Part shown: positions 57,764 through 64,000 of the stretch, one piece after another
Position numbering within the stretch: position 1 is the first letter of the stretch
Layout: each line of letters begins with the position of its first letter
Assembly (NCBI GenBank): GCA_963514095.1
Contig: OY741273.1
Coordinates: forward strand, 20,580,546 to 20,644,545
Direction: 5' to 3'
Length of the DNA stretch: 64,000 nucleotides
Source: Eutrigla gurnardus
Lineage: Eukaryota > Chordata > Actinopteri > Perciformes > Triglidae
Position numbers and translations under genes: made by a program
Notes under the pieces: model-generated
What the model saw: only the letters and a program-made list of their open reading frames with translations
Databases searched by the model: none
Told to the model about the DNA's origin: nothing

Positions 57764-60700
57764 CGACAAAGAGAAGAACAAGAGGAGGAGCGGGGCGAAT
57801 GTGCAAGAGTGCAAAATGAATTAATTATGATTTTAATTTAATGAAGACGGTGTGGAGACGGACCCCTCCTCGTCGATGATGTGAATGAAACAGAATGTAA
57901 AAAGACCAAACCTCCGGCTCTACGACTTTGAGGGTCAAGGAGGAGAGGAGGAAGAAAATTAAAAAGCATGAAGAGACGATAAGTGAGGACGCGAATGAAC
58001 ATGATGAACATATTTTGGTCTCATGAGGAGATATTCCAACTGCCATTTTATACTTTTGTCTTTTTAACTAATTACCTTCTCCTCTGCCCCTCATTTCTTT
58101 TAACGCGGGGAATTAAATGTTGAAGGAGGCTGGACAGGGAATGAGAAGATGATAAAATGAGGGGAAGCGAGAGGAGAACAGATGATTATGTATTCTTTGG
58201 GGATATTGGAAGATGACGGCGGTGTTTGATGCATCCCATGGTGCTTTTCTCCTGGACTGTGTCAGCCTCAATGAAGAGGGGAGGACTAGATGGGAGATGG
58301 GACAGGGAGGATGAGCAGCAACATCATTAAAAGAGGAACGGAAGAACTGTCAAAGCCGCGTCGGACTCTAGAGAACTGAGGCAAGTTCGTGAGAGCGAGA
58401 GAGAGAGAGAGTCAGTGGGAAAAGATATGATATACCCAAGGAGGGACTAAGAGAGTCTTTCTTTCGCTTCCTCTCCACGCCGGAGACTCGAGGTAGACCT
58501 CAGCCAAGAGAGACAGAGCTGCCTCTGATCAGTGTCAGCCTCGCTTCTGTTGGAACATCATCGCGAGCCAAAGCCAAGAGAAAAAAAAAGACTGACGATG
58601 TTTATGTTTTGTCTCTTGGCGAAAGCTGATTTTAACACAAACACAGCGAGTACCCTAAACACTTTTTTTTCCTCTCTCTCCCCTCACAGAGCTCTCGCTC
58701 TCTCTCTCTGCTCCGCGGCTGGCAAGCTATATAGACCCCAGGGCCTTCTGATGGCAGTAATGACTCTCGCTGCTCTACTTCTGCGTAAACTTTGGAGAGG
58801 AACTAATGAACAAATGGACAGGCGGCGTGTAAATGCCGGTCTCTCCTCAAGCACAAACCAAACTTCCCTTCCTTGCAGCATTCCAGTGTGCTGAGAGAGA
58901 GAGAGACAGAGAGAGACAGAGAGAGAGAGAGAGAGAGGAGGGAAGGCGAACGGGAGCTCGTAGAGGAGGGGAACACATCACTTTATTACAACTTAAAAAA
59001 CACATTTTATAAAATATATCACCATGAGTTATGATTTTTGTTTTACTTTTTTTTTTTTGAGAAAGCGATGGTGCCATCCTTGAGATATTTAATTATTGTT
59101 GAAAAGTTACATAGAGTATACCATGGTCATATTATTTATCCATTTAGAATATATCCAAATAGATTTATTTATCTTAGCGTGCGGGTTGGTGGGACATCAT
59201 GTTGATGTTTCTTTAAAATGTATAAACTGTCTGTCTTTTTTTTCCTTTTTCATTTTTTGTTTAGTCTAAAGCATTTTTCACTGATGGGACTGATTCATGG
59301 CATGTGTGGGGTGGGAAGGTGGGAAGGGACACGTTCGTGAGCTTTGTTTTGTAACATATGAGGCTGTGCAGCTGATTTTCCTTTTTTTTTTATGTGTAAA
59401 TCTTTATTGAAATAGTTACTTAATTGCATTCAAAATGTAAAACAATGCATCTTTATGCATTTTCTACAGAGAGCTTTCTTTTAAAGATCAGCTGTTCAGC
59501 TTCGGGCGATTAAGGCCTGTGAGCCATTTGAAAAAGGCATGTTTACATGACGCGGCGTTTCTTGAATGAGCAAACTGTGTAGCCGATGAGTAGTAACTCC
59601 TTCGGGTCTGTTGGTGTGTTTTTTTTTTTTAAATCTCAGTGGTTTTCATTTTGCATTTCCTTCCTGACAGGATTTCAGCATGCATGCCTTGTAAGGGAAG
59701 AGAACGTCATGAACGAAAAAGATAAAGATGACAGAGAGTGTTGCACCTTGATTAATGCAGACGAGCGGGAGAGTGGCAGACTGAAGGAACTCACGTTGTA
59801 GCATCTGGGCCTCGTTGTTGTCGGACACGCTCACTCGCACACAAGCGCATCATTTGCAAACAGGGAGCTTCACAGGTCTAGCCTGTGAAACCAGACATAT
59901 GGGGACAGTTCAGTGACTCAAGATAAATATATTTAGAGTGTCACAAAAACAAATCTACATACCCCTGTTCAACCCGGTCTAAACATACTGTAGCAGATCA
60001 GCAGGATCTTATCTACCAGTGCAAACTGAATGGCCTTATGTAGCTATACACGCTGCAGCTTAACATTGCCACATTTGGGAGTTTGACTCTGCCAGGGGCC
60101 ACCCATGCACTAATGCTGCTCTCTCACAGTGTTTGTATGACACGTGAAATAAATGGGAGCCGGTCTATGTTCCCTCCGCCCCTACCTTCCCTCAACCCTG
60201 TGTTCCCTCAACTTTAATTAATACCTCGGAAATAGGGTCTGAAACATTGGTCAGACAGCCTGTTATCCCGGAAACAAAAAACATTCTTCTTCTTGCCATG
60301 ACCAATCTTACTCCTCACGCCTAAACCAACCCCACCAACAAAGGCATTGAATAAAGCCGAATAAACACATTAGCGGACCAAAACTGCAGCGACAGTATCT
60401 TATTTTTCTTCCTTATTCAACTTATGTCACTATATTGCAGCACACATTTTTGGAAATGTGAAGAAAAAGTCCTTGTAAAAAGCTTTGAATATTAATTTCC
60501 TGTTCCTTCCACTCTCCTTCAAACTTGCCTTATCTGCTTGTGCTTCAACTAATGATTTCCTGCATTTCCCACAATGCCTTTGGACAACTCCTAAGTCATT
60601 ATGCTCAGGGTCAACATTTTAGGCTCAGCTTTTACCACTTAACTAAAGATCTGAAGAGGAAGAGTACTTTTTCTTTATCTTGTCACCTTGTCATCATATG

Positions 60701-61276
60701 ACATAGCTGCTGTGGAAATACCTTGACATGACATGAAGCACCATAAACACCCGTTACCCTGAGCTACAGCAGGACTTGGAACAACAGTGACAGCTGACGT
60801 AGTAGAAGAAATCCCCCCCAACTGTTTCTCCATTCACTCACGCTGTCATAATCTCTGTGATTCTTACAGGTGATTATCCCCAGATTTAGACTCCTCTGAG
60901 GATCTCTGTGGGGCTCAATGGGATCGGTGCAGTCTACTGTATGTGCTGGGAAGGACGAATATGCTAAGGGGCACGCTAGAATAATGCCTAATAATAGAGG
61001 TTGAGTCATGGCTTCCCTTGGTAGCTTGTGCTCCTAGCGAAGGCTTAAACACTGACCTTGAGCTTAAAGGCCAAGCCAATGTCCTGTACTATACGCAGCT
61101 CCTGTAGGACCGTCACAGCACACCACAGCACTGATCTAATCTCCACAGGTCAATGCTGGTGTGAGGCCTATTTTTAGTGATACACACATGTTGGACATTC
61201 TAGGAAAAACAAGCACTTCTTAATGTGAGAACAGCAGTTTGGATTGTGTTATTATGTCTGGTTTCATTCAGGTCAG

Positions 61277-61319
<43 letters not shown>

Positions 61320-64000
61320 GACATAAATGTGTCCTGGTTGTCACCGGTTGACATTTATCCGGCGTTCATTTGTGACTCGTGGCCCCAGTTCTTCCAACAG
61401 TCCGCTACTCTCCACAGTCTGCTTTTTTTTTTATTTGTCAATGTGAAATGAATTATGCAACTTCTTTTTTCTAATTTCTTTTTGACTTGTGGATTCATTT
61501 TGTTGTCTGTTGCTCTTTTTGTGCAGTGACATATCAAAAAGATTCTTTTTCTATGTAAAGGAACAAAAGGTTTTTGTTTTTTCAATGTGTAAAATCAAGG
61601 GTAGAATGTTGAAATATAAGACTAGCAGAAAAAAAAAAAGATATATTTCCTCCCTTGCCAAAGTGAGATGCAACATTTTATTTCATTTTCAAAGATCTTT
61701 TTTAACTGCATGCGTAATGGCTAGAGCATGCGTCTACGTTTTCTCCAGCAGAATCTTCAAAGAGTGACCTTTTTTTTAGTCCAAACTATGAAGCGAAGCT
61801 ATTACATCTTGATGCCAAGTGTGTATATTAATTACCCAGTTCTTCAGGCGGTTCAGACCCAGGCAGACAACAACAACTCAGTGATGTTAACACGTCCAAT
61901 TACAGCTTAACGTTCTCAGTTTCAACTCCCAAAAGATTTTGAAAACTACCACAAACAGTAAATCTTCTACTTTAAGAATTTTGCACATGAATATATATAA
62001 ATATATATACCTTTATAATCTCTTGTAGAAGACAATTTATAAGCCAATCGGTGAAATGATCTACTGTTAAACACAGGGTACACAGAAATATAAGCATACA
62101 GGTTGAAGACTGGCACCAGGAGATGTCAGACGCCATAACATTCCAGGGTTTAGTCCCCAGCACAATGTTTGATTAATCTTCAATTTACAGCCTCTTTATG
62201 TGTTAAATGTGATGAAACCCTCAGTGGAGATCCCACTTTGTTGGGGAACAGTAAACTGACAGCTGACTCAGGAAAAGAAAACAACGCTGATCTTTTACAC
62301 CAATCTTTTCTAATGAAAAAGCTGTTTCTACATTAGCACGCGATAGCGCTTTCAGAGAAACACATCAGCACACTTTCCATCGACCATCTTATCCTGTACT
62401 GTAAAAGCCCAACCAAGAAAGATTCTCTTCAAGTCTGATTATTTACCTGTTGGTGCTAGGACTCTTTACCAAAAAAAAAAACAAGAAAAAAACATGAGTT
62501 CCGATACATTCCCTTGTTCTTCAGCACACCTCCTGCCCCGCATACCACAGGTAATGTTGCAATGCAGGTCTCCTTAAAATGTCAAGCTGTTACTCTCGAC
62601 TGTTACTAACAAATCCACAAAAAAAGACGACAGCGGACGGTGATATCATTTTTCACGAAACTCGCCACGAACTTTGTTCTGCAGAACAGCAGCAAACAAT
62701 TTGATTCCTCAGGAATGCAGCGTTGTAATCGAGCCACTTCATCCATTAACACAGAGCTCAGTGAACGACGACGTTTCTCTTTATACTGCCAAAAGGACGT
62801 CAGATTCATTCAGTAATTATGTAGCCATAAGGGCTGGCTGGTGGCCCTTGAGCAAGATTTGGAAGCGCCCAATGCGTATACATTCAAGGGCTTCTCACTT
62901 ATTACAAACTAAAAAGCCATAGTTGAAAAAAAAAAATTAAAAAGAAGAGAGAGAAAGAGATTTTTAACTTGACTTGATGCATTTCTTTGAAAGAGTACAA
63001 TGTGCACTCATGGGCCAAGATGTAGTCAATTAGGCGATCAGTTTTTTTGCATTTAAATTAAAAATTAGACATCTTGTCTCAAATGAAAAGGTTTTTACTG
63101 TGTTTAATTGATTTTTTTATGAAAAAAAAAAGTAGGTTATAAAGCTCCTTTTATCCAGATGTTCAGCTGCAATTTTCATTTTAGAAATAAAATGCTCCGC
63201 CCTCCCTCGCCCTCCAGCCCTGTCTGATACATGGTGCTGCTGTACCGTAGCATAGATTATAACCGTTTCAGGGTTCAGAGAAGGACCTCTCAACCTCTCA
63301 CTAATCTGTCATGATATCAATCGTGATTACTTCATCTAATTATGCTGAGTGGCAGATACAGGCAGAGTGGGATTTAAACCAACATCCGGATTTGATCAAA
63401 TAGCCCCCATGCGTCTCTCTCATCTCTTTCTCTCTCGCCAGCTCTGCAACCACCTACTGGCAGCAGGGTGGTAGATGTGAGATTAGGTGACCTGAGATAG
63501 CTTCGGTTTGTGGCTCTAAAATATAGTGATTTCCACGTTGATGAATTACAGAGCTTTATCACATACTTCCTCCTCCGAGACCAGCACCTGCTTATCTTAG
63601 ACCGGATCACCTTTATGTCAGCTGTGTGAGAAGCTAGATGAGACCTGAACGGTGACGCGGCAGGGGAACGGGGGAGCAATGTCAAGTTAGCCAATATTTG
63701 GCATCTTATACTTGTAAATCAATATAAGGGATCATATTTACGGGATCAGAAAGGGAAAATTGTTAATATATATCTTAGCCCAAGAAACTTGTCATTCTTC
63801 AGCATGGCTTCTATACTGTGACATCTATATGGATGCAAAAGCATGGACTGAAAACAGAAACAACGGACACTCAAACACACTCGCGCTTTGTGATCTTCAC
63901 CTGAAATTCTGCGGTTGCAGATTTCACGGTGACAGGCCTTCCTAGAAGGTTCGCTGTATATTTCTGACTGGTGTACTGTATGTAAAGACTGAATAAAACC
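57764..64000 (+). other. Connexin 3' UTR and downstream flank
   Basis: No second gene is visible. Canonical AATAAA signals on + lie at 60148, 60350 and 63992; I cannot tell which, if any, ends the connexin transcript. The first 1.2 kb is GA-rich and may be 3' UTR. Repeats: GA runs near 58893-58937 and a (CA)n tract at 61279-61317. Confidence 0.5.
61279..61317. repeat. (AC)n microsatellite
   Basis: AC tract of about 19 units. Confidence 0.95.

Overview
The window is nuclear DNA from a teleost fish, probably a spiny-rayed (percomorph) species. Genes are widely spaced and intron-containing, with GT-AG splice junctions. Dinucleotide and tetranucleotide microsatellites are very dense, and fragments of repeat families familiar from fish genomes are scattered through it. 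There is no sign of bacterial, plasmid or viral organisation.

Five protein-coding genes can be rebuilt exon by exon, all with open frames. (1) crx, + strand, 1528-3649: a cone-rod homeobox transcription factor of the OTX family, 3 coding exons, 296 aa. (2) and (3) Two tandem genes for replacement histone H3.3, - strand, 18213-19163 and 21814-22557. Each has 3 coding exons and a 5' noncoding exon, and they encode the same 136-aa protein. (4) nop53 (GLTSCR2), + strand, 26960-34029: a ribosome-biogenesis factor, 12 coding exons, 460 aa. (5) A neuronal gap-junction connexin of the Cx36 (GJD) family, + strand, 38210-57763: 2 coding exons split by an 18.6-kb intron, 306 aa.

Inside nop53 introns lie three near-identical 111-nt box C/D snoRNA copies (SNORD23-like, at 28476, 30257 and 32638) and one decayed relic near 29834.

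Layout: 1-5.3 kb is crx with its UTRs. 5.3-16.8 kb is repeat-rich intergenic DNA with a GGAT/GATA microsatellite, a degenerate endonuclease-type LINE fragment, an interstitial telomeric tract and a long foldback hairpin. 16.8-24.5 kb is the duplicated H3.3 block. 24.5-25.5 kb is a MITE-like element. 25.7-25.9 kb is an orphan CCAAT-rich promoter-like patch. 26.9-34.0 kb is nop53. 37-57.8 kb is the connexin gene. 57.8-64 kb is its 3' flank, with no further gene visible.

The genes do not form an operon-like system. crx and the connexin both act in retinal or neuronal cells, but their proximity is probably just synteny (CRX and NOP53 are also neighbours on human 19q13). The strongest signals for follow-up are the snoRNA triplication by copying of intron segments, the H3.3 pair whose 5' halves are almost identical while the 3' halves have diverged (a gene-conversion-like pattern), and the promoter-like elements inside the H3.3 5' intron. 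I found no convincing wholly new biological system.
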